Positions 12,452 to 28,030 of a DNA stretch of 64,000 nucleotides are shown one piece after another. Made by a program: the position numbers and the translations under genes. Each line of letters starts with the position of its first letter. The stretch's first letter is position 1. Source of the DNA: Chrysomallon squamiferum (lineage: Eukaryota > Mollusca > Gastropoda > Neomphalida > Peltospiridae). Below the pieces are notes generated by a model. The model saw nothing but the letters and a program-made list of their open reading frames with translations, was not told where the DNA came from and ran no database searches. Location of the stretch: NCBI GenBank assembly GCA_012295275.1, contig CM022672.1, forward strand, positions 9,177,904 to 9,241,903, written 5' to 3'.

Positions 12452-13062
12452 AAAATAACAACTAAATAAAATTTCTGCTGTGTTCCTTGTTATCGTAAAA
12501 TCATTTTATTTTTAAAACAATAAAACAAAAGTATGAAAAACAGAAAAAAACTAGCTACAGTTACAAATTATTATTAAATAAAATCCTCACGTAATTAAAA
12601 AATGATATGAAACAAAATACATATCTATCATTTCTACAAAATAATCGCCTATTTTATAGATAGGTGTGAAAGATTAAAACTAAATTTCAGAGGAAAAGAG
12701 ACATTTATTGTATTTCTATAGGAATAAAACATCCGAGAATGTTTTAAAATATCAGTACTTAAAATAAATAGAAATATCAAATCGTGTTATTCATTTCAGT
12801 TATTTTAGAATATGGCTATAAGAACACGTAACTCAAAGTGTATAACAATTATTTGTTAAAGAATTATAATCGCGGTGTCAGACAGGGTTAGTCTCAGTTA
12901 TTGATTTGGCAGCCTACAATTCCGGAAATAATAAACGGTTATAAAGAAGAAAGCAAAGCTAATCTATTATTTAATATTTTGTAAGGAAAAATAAATAATG
13001 ATTTTTATTGCAAAACGAAACTAAATAAGAGAATATTTTTTCTTAGAAATAGTCGTAAAAGT

Positions 13063-13903
<841 letters not shown>

Positions 13904-14376
13904 GAAAATGAGAGAGATAGAGATTTCTTGTATCTTTGACTGATATCGCTGGCAATGGATGATCAACTGTTGAGGACCTTTCTTTTTTTATGCAGTTAGC
14001 TATTACGAGATATATTGTTACCGAATAGAGTACTAACTACATTAATGTGACACATTTTACGCATTATATTTTATCCAAGATAAAATGTTTGCTGAATATT
14101 TGCTGAATAAGAATGAATCTTCCTAACTCAAGTTATAATCATAACTGAATCAGTAACATGATTGAAGTAATGTCACAAATTAAGTGCTACCAAAGACAAT
14201 ATTTACAAGTGTTTCATTATTTGAGAGCGAACAAAATTATATTCTCAGGATTTGTTTTCATAGTAGAAAGTACATTTTACAGAACAGAAAATGAGGAAGG
14301 AGGGCAAATAACCAAAGAACTCTAAAATATAACAAAGAACGATGAATTAGGGAAAGGTGAAATTAACGAAATAAAC
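13904..14376 (+). other. Probable 3' UTR of NK1
   Basis: This repeat-free AT-rich stretch follows the NK1 stop and runs to the first good AATAAA (14370-14375). Its extent is inferred from that signal; a longer UTR is possible. Confidence 0.4.
14370..14375 (+). terminator. Candidate polyadenylation signal for NK1
   Basis: AATAAA lies 466 bases after the NK1 stop codon in non-repetitive sequence. Such hexamers are frequent by chance in AT-rich DNA, so this is a candidate only. Confidence 0.35.
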
Positions 14377-15479
14377 TGTTGTCTTTGCAAAAACACAATT
14401 TACTACAGCTGAACTTCCAATAGTGACTGCTTAATTACACGTTTACTGAAACATATTATATTTTTAAACTTTTATTATAGATTTGTTTTAAATGACATGG
14501 TTTCTACTTGTTAACTCAGTGTAAATGTGAACAAACAAACGAAACAGCGGAGACTAATTCCGGTTACCAATGGCGTTACGTTTCACAAGAGCCGTCATAA
14601 ACGTGGTAATTTGTAACAGAAGCAGAACAAAAGCAGTCTTCCATCTTTAGCGAAGACACTTTAACCTATCATAAATATAGAAAAATGTTCATAATATATT
14701 CCATATGTCTGAGAAATGACAAAACAGAGTTTTATTTTTCTTTCATGTTCTGTAATTTATGACCAAGCATGAACTAAAAATGTAAATATAAATATAGATT
14801 TTGTTCATTCTTTTATTGTTGTCGTGTGAGTCTTTGTGCGTGTGGTACAGAGTGCACTGTAAAGAAAATAGCTGATATATTTAAACAGAACATTTATATA
14901 TATATATATATATATATTATAAAGATAATCGTAATTATGTGTGTGTAAATATGTAAGTAAATATGTATGTATGTGTGAGTGTGTAAATATATATAAAACA
15001 AAGAGGGGCATTGACACATTCATTTACCCCTTCTGGTAACTAGGCAGAGAAATAATCATAAACTGTATTCAGCAGATAGCTAGACATAAAGTAAGATCAA
15101 TATTTATTCAGAGAACTCTAATCTGTTTCACTACTTTACAACAACAATAATAATAACAGTGATGATGATGATGGTTATGATGATGATGACAGTAACGGTG
15201 ATATATATACATATATATACACATACATAGGTATATATATATTTGTTTTCTTCTGTGCGGAAACACAAACATTTTTCAGTGAATAATTTTATTTAGATGA
15301 AGTTCAGTCTTAGTGAGACTTCGGTTTTTGAATCAAACTTTCGTTAGATCGCGATATTGTATTTATTTTCCTTTTTTTTTTTTGAATTCATATTATGAAT
15401 GTTTTTTGTGTAATATAACATTATTATATAATATTACCATTTCACTACTTTACATAATTTTGAGAATTACTTGTAGCTG
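14376..15479. other. Intergenic downstream of NK1
   Basis: AT-rich unique DNA with a short AT array (14895-14919), ATGT/GT patches (14935-14990) and GATGAT runs (15160-15190). No gene or structured element recognised. Confidence 0.6.
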
Positions 15480-16255
15480 AGTTTCCTTTAATAATAACTG
15501 GATTACTTTAATAAAATTAAGACGAAAATTTATATAATAATAATTGATTCTTATAAATAATATTATGACTATGATTCCCTTAATTGTAACTGGATTTCTT
15601 TAAGAGATCTTATAATTAAAACTGTTACTAAAATATTAAACTGTCCTTAATAATAAACAGCTTGTGAAATAAAATTATTACTAAAATATCCATAATAATA
15701 TATGGATTTAATAAATACAATTATAATACATTTAATAATGACTAAATAATAATCAGGACTTTGATTCCCTTAATAATAAATGAACATTATAAATAAATGT
15801 ATGACTTCAATATCCTTAATAGTAAATAACTTAATAATAAAATTATAATAGTTTTAATAAAAACTGTATCAGATAAATAAAACTGTGACACAAAATACAC
15901 GTAATAATATCAGAATCATAATTGTTTTATATTATAGATAAAATTATGAGTAGAATATTTTTCATAATAACTAAATCTTATAAATAAAATTACGACTAAG
16001 ATATCCTTACTGATAACTGGATCTTGTAAATGAAATTGTAACTAAGTTATCTTTAATAAAAAAATGTGTCTTATAAATAAAACTATGACAAAAATATCCC
16101 TAATAATAACACTTTGTGAATAAAATACCTTTAATAATAATTTTGTTTTGATAAATTAAACGGTGACAAAAGTATTCTTAACAACAACTGGATCTTACGA
16201 ACAGTATTATGATTAAAATACACTTAATTATAACTGGATATAACAAATCGTTGAA
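15480..16255. repeat. Degenerate minisatellite, unit about 46 bp
   Basis: The stretch is built from diverged copies of a unit resembling 'ccttaataataactgg' + 'atcttataaataaaat' + 'tatgactaaaatat'. About fifteen to seventeen copies are recognisable by the recurring words taataataactgga, cttataaataaaa and tatgactaaaatat. It is clearly tandem though individual copies differ at many positions. Confidence 0.75.
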
Positions 16256-16756
16256 ATATGATAATTCGTTTGATCGTTGCTCCTGACAATGAACCCATAT
16301 CATTAAATCTAGGCCTGAAAATGCGTTCTTTTAATCCAAATATTCATGCTTGGAATGCGATAGATGTGGAGATGAGTTACAAGTGAATACATTTTGGGTA
16401 TTTATCATCGTTAATTTCCCAGATAACAATCTGTCAGAATACTTTCTACAGAGTGCGAGAGTCTAAATAACAGATATGCTGCTAACTGTCGATAACAACA
16501 GCACATCGATTGGCTGATACGGTTTCTTTGAAGATTTTGAGATTGCAAATAACAGTGATAACTAGAACGAAACGAAAACGTCTGCAACTGTTATTATTAA
16601 AAACTCGCTTACTGCTACTATGATCATTACTACTACCAACACCATTACTGTTACAACAACAACTGCTACTACTACCAATGCTACAGCTACTGCTTCTACA
16701 ATAACTGCTACTACTAACTGCTGCGGCTAATGATGATGATGTTTAAATTAACTTAA

Positions 16757-16804
<48 letters not shown>

Positions 16805-17310
16805 TGAGACGACAAACAGTACAAACGTATTTCTAATCGTTTTTATTCTTTACTGCTTTGCTTTCTCTTTTCTTTTCTACCTTCAAATCTTTCCATCGAT
16901 CCATCTATTAATTAATTGAATCATCCATCCATCCATCCATCCATCCTTCCATCTATCCATCCATTCACCACACATTCATTTCACCAAAATATTTAAGCAA
17001 CAACGGAGTGAACACTAGGAGGTCAAACGCCAGTGCGGAAAGGCACTAAGCAATGTGGTTTTTAACGGAATGGCGAAAGAGCCGTTATTAATCATTGAGA
17101 CAGCCGTCAAAATATTTGCTCTTCCTACTAGAAAAATAGCAAAACTTGCAGGACTCGCACCATTAAGCAGCACCAGAATCAAAGTAAAAGTGATCACCGC
17201 TGTAAACTAACCGTGACATAGACGCCCAGCGAGAAGAAAAATGTTATTCCTGTTATACCTTCTTCACAAGCGACTCGCGCTAACCAGATGTTCAACAGCC
17301 TTTGTGTACA
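16256..17310. other. Intergenic with two complex islands
   Basis: 16260-16570 is repeat-free with homeodomain-like TTAAT words and might be regulatory. It is followed by ACT-type trinucleotides (16610-16730), an AAT array (16759-16803), an ATCC run (16922-16965) and a second complex piece (16985-17310). No gene seen. Confidence 0.5.
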
Positions 17311-17760
17311 GTCTCTGTAAGACATTTCTCTAGAATAGCTTTGTATTTATCTCTTATTGAATATTTAATAATAATTTTCTAGAATATTTTTTTTCTAGAG
17401 TATTATACAATGTCTGTAAGATATTCCTCTAGAATATATCTGTGATTCTGTTATATTTGTATATAAAATATTTTTTTCTAGAATATTTGTACAATGTCTG
17501 TAAGATATTCCTCTAGAATATCTTTGAATATGTTTGTTTCTGTCTGTGAAATATTTTTCTAGAATATTATAGACATTTCCTTACACTATATTGTAAGATA
17601 TTTCTTTAGAAGACCACTGGATATAAATATTTGCAAGGTGTAATTCTTTGCTTAGATAATATTTTACTTGTAGATTATCTTTGTATATATTTGTAAGATA
17701 TTTCCTTAGACTATTTTGTTTATATGTTTGTAAAATATTTCTTTAGATCATTAATGTATA
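17311..17760. repeat. Degenerate tandem repeat with TCTAGA core
   Basis: Seven TCTAGA words occur between 17329 and 17563, each in a context like gtaagatattt-ctctagaata-tctttgta. Later diverged copies (ttagaagacc, ttagactatt, ttagatcatt) continue to about 17760. Spacing is irregular, between about 15 and 50 bases. Confidence 0.7.
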
Positions 17761-19149
17761 ACAAATAACAAAGTAATATAGATTTTTAATCCATGGCACA
17801 TAATAACAACAACATCAACAAAAAACAACAACAATAATAATAATGAAATGATGATGGTGATACTGATAACTGTGATAATGCATACATATATTCAGCCTTT
17901 ATTATTATGAATGGTCAGTAATAAAATAATCGCTGGAACATATATTAAATATGCTTAAACTTTTTGTTCCTATCACTTATTAGTATACTGAAATTGAATT
18001 TAATTTTAAAATAATATATAATTTTCGCTAAGAAAAGATAGCGATTATAATAAGAACTAACCTTATTGCGATTTTTCCTTTCTTTTAAGGTGGTCACTAT
18101 AATCTGATAGCAAAGTTTAATTCTGTAATTGATCCTGTATTCTAGTTTGAAAAAGTTATGCTTAATACCTCTGTAACTGTTTACTTAAAGATTATGTGTA
18201 ATATGGTTCTAGACTGAATTTTTAATAAGAAAAAGAAAGAAAGAACTTCAAGAGTATAAGTTAAAGCATTAAGGATCTAACCAGTTTTGCCACTTCAGAT
18301 ATAATCTTCATTGTCTAGACAGTGTCAGTATGTCCAAACGTCATCCTATGACGAAGAGCGGTCTTAGCATTCGACATTCACAGATATACAACGTCATACG
18401 TGTAATGAGGTAATGACAAAACATTTTAAAACTTGATAAGATTTGGACCGAGTTATAGTTCGTTTACGTGATGTTGTAAAATGGTGAGGTCTTATCTGTC
18501 GTGATGCTCATCTTGGTTGTGATGATAGATCTTTTTGCTTCGTAGAATACAAACAATAATAATGCATTTAAAACATGCTATTTTAATATAAGTGTAATAG
18601 ACAAATAACGAATACCAAGATAGTCGCAAGTGGATATACAAAATTAATTTTATGAATTAATGAATAAGGTTACCTCCATCCAGCCATTATTAATGATGAA
18701 ACAGTTGTTAAATATTTTAAACAGTAGTTATCTGCAGGTTTAAAGGCAGTGTTATCTTTTGTTTGTTTATTTTGTTTATTTTTTTTTTTCAAGATTTTTT
18801 TGCGAATATACAAATTAATTTAAACTAAAGCAACCCTTAATCTGGATAAGAGAGAAACAATTGGTTATGCAAGTTAAGAGTTGCTTTTGTTAAAGCTAAT
18901 TTTCTAAAAATGTTAAATAATATATTTTTTAAAAATTAAAAATTTTAGATATTATTATTTTAATTATCTCATACATTTGGCAAAATGCCTAAGTCGCACG
19001 TGTAATCTCTTACCCTAGACCAAATTCACGTGAGAATATTTTTTTTTTTTTTAGAACTGTTCATTTAACTCTTGTATAAGTAATAAAACATCATATACTT
19101 TTTCACACTGTTACATCATGAGAAAATACATTATATATTAAAGGATAAT
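17761..19149. other. Intergenic, AT-rich
   Basis: Mostly unique AT-rich DNA. 18270-18560 is somewhat more complex. Short poly-T runs at 18778-18790 and 19039-19053. No supported gene. Confidence 0.6.
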
Positions 19150-19643
19150 AATATTGTCTCTGCGGCCCTGCCGATCTCTTACAACCGATACATCACGCTC
19201 GGACAAAAGGCGAGGCAGAGAGGTGCCAAAGGTTACCAATTTGTGACTCATTAACTAACAGACACAAAAGCCAACTGACGGGTAGATGTGCATCGGCAAA
19301 CAGAAGGAGCTGAGAAACGCAGCAATGGTTACACGACAAATGACACAAGATACAAAGAGGTTCGCACAGCCATAGGTGTTGGCGATCGCTGGTCAATATT
19401 TGTCAAATGCACCCTAAGCATTCACGTCTTATTAACGGGTGAAACGCGATATGCGCTGGCTTTGGAAGATAAAATTTCACACCTTGGCAAAAATGGTTTA
19501 ATGATGCTAACGAGCAAGGTTGGCTGTCTTTTGAACACGCGTGTGTCGTTCAACAACGTTCAGCTAAACACACTTCAAAGAAAGGCTCCCCTTGTTCCGC
19601 CCGTAACTGTTAAATTAATATATTTGACGCGAAAACATCAAAT

Positions 19644-19645
<2 letters not shown>
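19150..19645. promoter_or_regulatory. Complex non-coding island
   Basis: About 500 bases of repeat-free, GC-balanced sequence ending at a poly-T run (19647-19679). A + frame of 136 codons crosses it but runs into the poly-T, has no recognisable domain and no splice support. Treated as candidate conserved non-coding DNA. Confidence 0.28.
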
Positions 19646-19678
<33 letters not shown>

Positions 19679-20720
19679 CCTTTACGGCGTTTATTTAAAA
19701 AGTATAATGTTTAGTTGATTTTCGAGTATACGTTTTTTTATTTTATTATTATTATTATTTTTTTTTTATCGCGTATTTTTTTTTTATTTTATTATTTTGG
19801 CGGAATATTTCAATTTCTTTTCCTTTTGCTAAAGATCGTTTCGCTAAATGCTTGTTCATAATAAAAACAAAAATAACAGTAATTATTCAGTCAGATAGAT
19901 AATTACGTACCCATACAAACATTATAACTTACATAATGGGGATGTTTTCTGTATCTAGATATTACACGATTATAACACGTTGTAATTTCTATCTCACCTA
20001 CTCAACGTGTAAGCATCATTTCACTGAAAGTAAACCTTCACATTCAGACAACTGCATTGTTAACTGTTGTTGTTTTTGGCATCGGTTTTTTGCACTCTAT
20101 AATGTTAACTTCTGATATTTCTTTCTGACTCATAAAAGTTGTTAGTGTGCGTTACAAAGCCGAAACATTAATGATCACTTCAAAAAGCTTACACGTTTAC
20201 TGTTAAATCACATGGTACTACGGCGTAACCTTGTCCTATACGTTAGGATAATTAGCTGTCTTTAGGCCAGTTAGATAGTTTCAAGGGTATCGGTTTTACA
20301 GCGAGCGTGTTGTATGAATGAGTATACAGATGTATCAGAAGCTGTTTGTTGTTCTTTGCTCGTCTTCTCGGGTATCTTCTAACTGTGAGAAATAAATCAG
20401 AGGTGTTTTATTTTTACAACACGTCGGTTTATTAATAACGTCTTGTTAGAGTGTTTGATGCAGATATCGTTTTGTTTGTTTGTTTGTTTGTTTGTTTATT
20501 TATTTTTGTTGTTGTTGTTTTTATTATTATTATTATTCCTGAAGAATTATATATGTACTATATAAATCGAAAATGAAATATATTATTATTATCTGAAAAC
20601 ACAACATTAAAACAAAATCCATCAAAAAAAAAAAAAAAAAAGAATAAACGAAGAAATAAACAACAACAACAATAACTATATAAATAAAATAAAATAAAAA
20701 CAGAATTATCTTTTAGAATT
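19646..20720. other. Intergenic with poly-T, GTTT and ATT runs
   Basis: Poly-T (19647-19679), T-rich low complexity to 19800, unique DNA 19880-20450, then TTTG/TTG/ATT runs (20470-20540) and a poly-A run (20624-20641). Nothing coding. Confidence 0.6.
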
Positions 20721-21370
20721 CCGTCTAGAGAAGTCATTAGATTTCTACCAACAGAATTTCAAAGGAAAACGTTATGATTCTTGCAGCTGTATCAGTTTCA
20801 CGTATTAATCATTATTTATTTCACGGAATCTCACTTCCGATGCTCTCTTGTGCCGCAGACACAGAGTATTGATATTAATGTGCCAAAACAAACACAGCGT
20901 ATTGAGTAATAACGTCACAACAGTGAGTCGTGTTATCGTGTTTCAAAAGACGTGCACTCAAGAGAAAATAACTCTCATTGCGATGTTTGCTCTCTTAGCT
21001 ATCTGTCGATTGAACATATTAAATGCTCTTTAATACAGGAAAATAAGTTCTTTATCATTCATCAGTAAACACGTTTCAGATTTCGGCCAACACTTTTTAA
21101 GGCGTATTTTGTTGCTTCCTTAATGAAGCAGTTACTTGAACGCCATGGTGTTTTGTCGGCTGCTAATTGTTCAGGCGTTTTGTGCAAATCAGGTATCATG
21201 TGATAGTTCCTCGAAGACGCCTTCTGATATGTTTATATTTCCTCTCGCAACTGGTCGAGTTCGATTCTCAGCAAACAATTAGATCGTGCTGTTCAGTCGA
21301 TCCAGTAAGGATAAGGTGCAAGTTGAAAACACACAAGAATGAACGAATCAGAGCGATCTGTTAACTTAAA
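20721..21370. promoter_or_regulatory. Complex non-coding island
   Basis: About 650 bases with few simple repeats and several CpG words. Only short frames, none recognisable. Possible regulatory DNA. Confidence 0.22.
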
Positions 21371-22080
<710 letters not shown>

Positions 22081-22760
22081 ATATGCTAGACTCATCAGCT
22101 GAGGGAGATGGAGAAATATTTGCTTTACGATCCGAGTTGCAGATATTAGATTTTAAAGAGTATCTAACGAGTTGTTTTAACTGTCTGACTGCACGAAACC
22201 GCGAACACTCGTAACGACGGCAGATTTAACAGACACGAAATCGGCGCATGCCGAGTTGCTAATGACGCCCACTAACCAGTCGCCTCCCGAACCGATCACT
22301 TAAACAGAGACTCGCTGATTTAATTAAAATTATACAGGTGGATTTGTTTTTTGCCCAAACAGTCCATCCACAAGACATCGACAATTAAATTAAATTACAG
22401 CGAAAACAGATCGTTCTTAGAGCAAAACGGCGCAGTTTATCGCCCGACGGGTGTCCTCCGGAAATACCCGATGATTGGCAAAACGCTGGTTCCGGTTTAT
22501 TCCGACTTCGTGTGAGACCGGCTCGCTATGACGATTTGATTAAAAAAGCAGTGGATTTTTTTTACTGTTAATGAGTATCACGTACAATTATTGCTGCTTA
22601 ATGATGATCATTTCATGAGCAATAGGTTTGCAGTCAAGCGTATCGCCTGCTATGGGCAGGTTCTTCAAACTGCAGATGGTGCCAAAACGATTTCGTTTTT
22701 GGAAATGGGGTCAAAATAACACGCACATGTTTAATTTTGATAAAATCTATTGAGCTGGTG
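22081..22760. promoter_or_regulatory. Strong candidate cis-regulatory element
   Basis: A 680-base island without simple repeats, clearly richer in CpG than its surroundings and closed by stops in all frames. It carries dense homeodomain-type sites (TTTAATTAAAATTA at 22319-22332, AATTAAATTAAATTA near 22382) next to a CAGGTG E-box (22335-22340). It lies about 8 kb beyond NK1. The profile is that of a deeply conserved developmental enhancer, but conservation was not tested. Confidence 0.4.
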
Positions 22761-23594
22761 TATGAGAAATCGGATCCACACTGTTTAAAATACCATATTA
22801 CAAAACCAGCAAAATGATTAAATCAGATCACCATATCTTACGTTACTTACAGCCGAGATGCACGTCTTCATATATTCAGTGTCAGATATGTCTGAAACAC
22901 ATTAACAGTGCGTATGAACCGAAGGGCTCAATATTGTGGCTATGTACATTAATTGTGTGACAAATTAATCAAACAGAGAAACAGTGATGTTGTTATCAGC
23001 ATTAATATACATGAAACAAGATGGCAGTACAATATAATATGTCTATGAATTCAATGGAAATATTGGAACGTAAAGTCTATATTTGTGAATTTTTGGCAGT
23101 GTATATGAAAAGTAGATGCAATGCATATGATATAAAATTATTGTAACGTATAGTTTAGTTTCATGTTCAAAAAAATGAACGACGTATAAATAATTCTGGC
23201 TGGTTTTCAAATGGCTTTTCCTGATAATTAAATAACGAGGCAAATATTCATAAGCTGAAATCCACTATGGACTCTAGAACTTGAAAGGTCCAGTCGTGAT
23301 ATATTTATTAAAATATTTTAATGAGCAAATCTTCAAATAAAATGTATATTTTGCTTTCTTTTATCAAAGTCAGTATATACTTGTTCTAATCAATTTAGTA
23401 TTTCTTTTGTTTTCAAATGAATAATTTAAAAAAAATTGAAACCACGTTTTTTCATTTGTAACGAACAACAAAAACTAAATAATTATACACATATGTAATT
23501 ATGTAAACATGTAATAATATACAGCAAACAGTCACACAGTATACATACATACATACATACAAACACATATTCACATATTATATATACACACTCT

Positions 23595-23626
<32 letters not shown>

Positions 23627-24190
23627 CACACATAAATATCTACACACACACGCACACAAGACGTACAAATACACTTTCAGAAACCAATTATATTCTCTTT
23701 ATTACCTCTCTGTTTCACGCACATGTCAGCGAAATGAAGACGTGTTTTGTTTTCTAAGGATATTAAACACACATACATAAGAAGAACGGCATTTTTGCTT
23801 CAAGAAGGAAATATTACATGGTATATGCAAGGAGTTCGTCTTACCGTTTCACTGATTGCAAACGTCAACCAGTAATTCCGATTATTCGGCATTTAGTTTA
23901 CGAAATGTGTTTTGAGAACAAAACAATGTTGAAGAACGACAGCCTGTCTATATTTTGTCACAAGTTGGGTGTGAAGACTATATTACAAAGAATGTTCCCA
24001 ATTTTTCCCAGATTATCTCGGTAATTATTCACTAGTAATAATTTACAAACATTGTTTTGGGAAGAAAGAACGTTTAGTATGTTTTTAATGTGGTAACAGT
24101 AACGACAACTCGTTCTGGAAAGTTTCGAGGTTTTTATTTTTTTTTTTTTTTTTTTGGTTTTGTTAATTTTTCTTTTTTAAATTTTAATAT

Positions 24191-24235
<45 letters not shown>

Positions 24236-24656
24236 GAGGAACAACAATTTTATTAATATTAACAGACTTAATAATAATAATAATAAAAACGAGAACAAAA
24301 ACTAAAAGATGAGAATATTCGATACATATGCACATACCATAAAACTGAAATTATTATTATTATTATATGTCCAATTATTCTTTAATTTCTGAAATAATGG
24401 TTTAGCTATTACTTTAGATAATAAAATCTGTTTTCTTTCTAATTATTGTTGTTTGTCTATTGTTGTTGTTTTTATTTGTTATTAATTAATTAAATCATTG
24501 ATCTATTCTTTAATTTTTGTTTTAATAATATTAAAACCTTTTAATAATGTTTGAACGAAAATAGATTTTGCATGGCTACATAATTTTCATAAATCGTTGC
24601 AGTTAAAAATTATATATTCTTAATTCTTGATTAAAAGTGAGTAAAAAAGTAAAAAA

Positions 24657-24703
<47 letters not shown>

Positions 24704-25072
24704 ATACAAATTAAAATTAAGTTTAAAATTAAAATTAAAATAAATAAATCAATAAATGATAAAGAAAAAATTAAATCAAAAAATCTTTAACTGCTCAGTA
24801 TGTTATTACAAAAATGTTGTGTTCTTTATTATATATTTTGATTCTTTTTTTTTTATCAGGAAACGAGAAGCCAAAAAAAAAAAAAAAAAAAAAAAAAAAT
24901 AAAAGAACATCGTGAGAAATTTTATTTGGTGTAAATAGTAAACACATTTGTGAAATACCCTTCAACACTTTCATCACTGTTAATTTGAAATAAAAATAAT
25001 TATTTTAAAAAATCTGTTTGGTTCAATTCAAAATTATCCCCAATAAGTTACGTTTAAATGCCGAGCTTCATT

Positions 25073-25149
<77 letters not shown>

Positions 25150-25910
25150 ACAAAAGAAAAAAAAAAAAAGAAAGAAAGAAAGAAAGAAAGAAGCAAAGAA
25201 ACAAATAGAAATAAAAATAATAAAAGAAAAGAAAACGAAATAAAACAAATAAAAACAAAAAAGTAAAATAATAAATTATCATGGATTTGTTCATAGAGAA
25301 AATGAATATTTCTTTCGTGTGGCCTAAAGGGAAAAAAATGTCACAGAAATAATGGACATTGTTTTATTGGTTTTTGAAGTGAGTGTAGGAGACAAATGTT
25401 TATTTAACATCACCACAGAACATTTTATATCATCATCAGTTAAATAAGTAATTAATACTGATACTTGATCTCAGGAAACTACTGATTTGTCACAAAGAGC
25501 TATTACTAATAAAGATTAATTATCTTACTACTATTATTACCAGTGCTGCTACTACTTCTGCTGCTAGTATTATTAGTAGTACTAGTTCTATTACTGCTGC
25601 TACTACTACTACGTCAATTATTATTATTATTATTATTATTGTTGTTGTTGTTATTTTTTTGTTATTACTATAGTTATTTTTATTTTATACGGATACAAAC
25701 ATATATTAACATGCACACATACATATGCACACATATGTAAACAAACATAGATATATACCTACAAATATACATAATTCACATGTACAGAAATGCATACATA
25801 CTAACATATTTTCACTCATTTCTTCAGAACAAAATATTTAAATAAAACTTGTACTCAGAGAAAACAAGCCAAAACATCTGACTGTAATTGTGTTTTAAAA
25901 ACTATATATT
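22761..25910. other. Intergenic, AT-rich with arrays
   Basis: AT-rich unique DNA with AC/CATA patches (23545-23660), TTTA (24186-24231), AAAT (24655-24706), poly-A (24876-24899), an AAT array (25075-25139) followed by an A/AAAG-rich tract to 25265, CTA/CTG-type trinucleotides and an ATT/GTT run (25530-25660). 23690-24030 is more complex but has no recognisable frame. Confidence 0.6.
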
Positions 25911-26830
25911 TCTAGTAGATATGCTCGGCATGTTTCTCGGGGTTATTTCAGTAAACTGCAGTTACATTCAGCTTGACAAGGTGAAGAGAAAAATGTGAGC
26001 GGATATGATGTCATTTCAAACAGTTTGGCAGTAGGACAAAGACTCGTAATATATTTTATCTTAATAACACCGCTAGATGTTCGAGGAATGTTTTGACAAA
26101 TTGACACGTCAAGCTTTAAACAAAGGAATGCCTAATTTTTGTCACATCACAAACTCAATTTGAAGACTTCATTACCTACTCAAGGCAGACGCGAAATTGA
26201 AAAAAAAAAGGTGAGCTGAGACCCTCGTTCATTTCCGACATCTTTATCACAAGCATATCGTACAAAGACGAGATTCCTGCTGCTTCCAGCGGAAAATTAC
26301 ACCACTCCATTTTATAAATGAGATATGTCATTTTTATTATGTTTAGAAATTGACACAAGCGAGGTGGTAAAGCTAATGCGAATGGGACGTATTCTCGGCG
26401 TTCCTGCCTGATTTCATCCAGATTTTCCTTTGAATTACTTGCATTTTCTGCACGATTGGCTGATTTGGCAAGCTCACGTACCATGTAAAAGCACTTTATG
26501 TACATCATTTTCGCAATTTGCTTAGAAACTCAATTAACCCAGAGCGACAGGCCAGATTCGCCTTGCAAATAGGCATTGTACATTCCGGCGTACGCTTTCA
26601 TCTATGACTGTATTTCCTATCAAACCTGACTTGTGCTAATAGTGTATGATTCCTGCTGCATATCCCATTAACAAAGGCATTGTTTTCAGTTATGCTTAGT
26701 AGATTTTATCGGAGTCTGTAAGCCAGAGACCGTGAGCCAGTCTGTGAGAAGATTATAGTACATTTGCGTTATAGGAAGAAGACGGCTTGTTTTTCTGAAC
26801 TTGTAAATTAGTTATTAAATGAAGAAATAA
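25911..26830. promoter_or_regulatory. Long complex non-coding island
   Basis: About 900 bases without arrays. A 110-codon - strand frame (26176-26508) starting MMYIKCFYMVRELAKSANRA spans part of it but shows no known domain, no splice signals and ends in a T-rich codon run. ATTA-type sites are present near 26537, 26670 and 26812. Conserved regulatory DNA is the preferred reading; a lineage-specific small protein cannot be excluded. Confidence 0.33.
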
Positions 26831-27073
26831 ACCGAAGAAAGTAAGAAGTATAACAGATGCGTCAGGTAATTCAAACATTTCGTTATTGTTTATTAATAAT
26901 AATAATTAAAAATAATAATAATAATAATAAAAAAAATAATAATAATAATGAGAGAAAATAAATAAATAAATAGAAAAGGTAAATAAAAATTAATAATATT
27001 CAAAAATAATAATAATAATAAAAAAAGTAAAAAAGTAAATTAATTAATTAATCAGTCAATCAATCAATCAATC

Positions 27074-27266
<193 letters not shown>

Positions 27267-27638
27267 CATTACTAAACTTAAAATCTGATTGGAAAAGACC
27301 TCAAAATGAAAAAAGAAAAAAGAAGAAAAAAAAGGCCTTGTTCCTTTTGGTCAAAAAAATTAAAGTATAGAATTAATATATTTATTTTCTGATATTCGGC
27401 CATTAATACAAACTATAACAACAATGATAACAACAATAACAATATTCAAGCCAGTAAACAACATTTTTTATTATTAAAATTATTATTGTTTTGTTTTAAT
27501 GGTTGCAGCAATAGAAATAGTACCAGAAGTAGCAGTAGCAGAAGTAGTAGCTTTAGCAGTAGTATTATTAGTGATAATAACAGTAACAGAAAAGAAAAGC
27601 AATAGATTTCAGCCTCTAAAATTTTATTTTGTCATCTG

Positions 27639-28030
<392 letters not shown>

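Noticed and set aside
19288-19698. 136-codon + frame
   Set aside because: It runs through a 33-base poly-T into Phe codons and has no recognisable domain; the underlying island is better viewed as non-coding.
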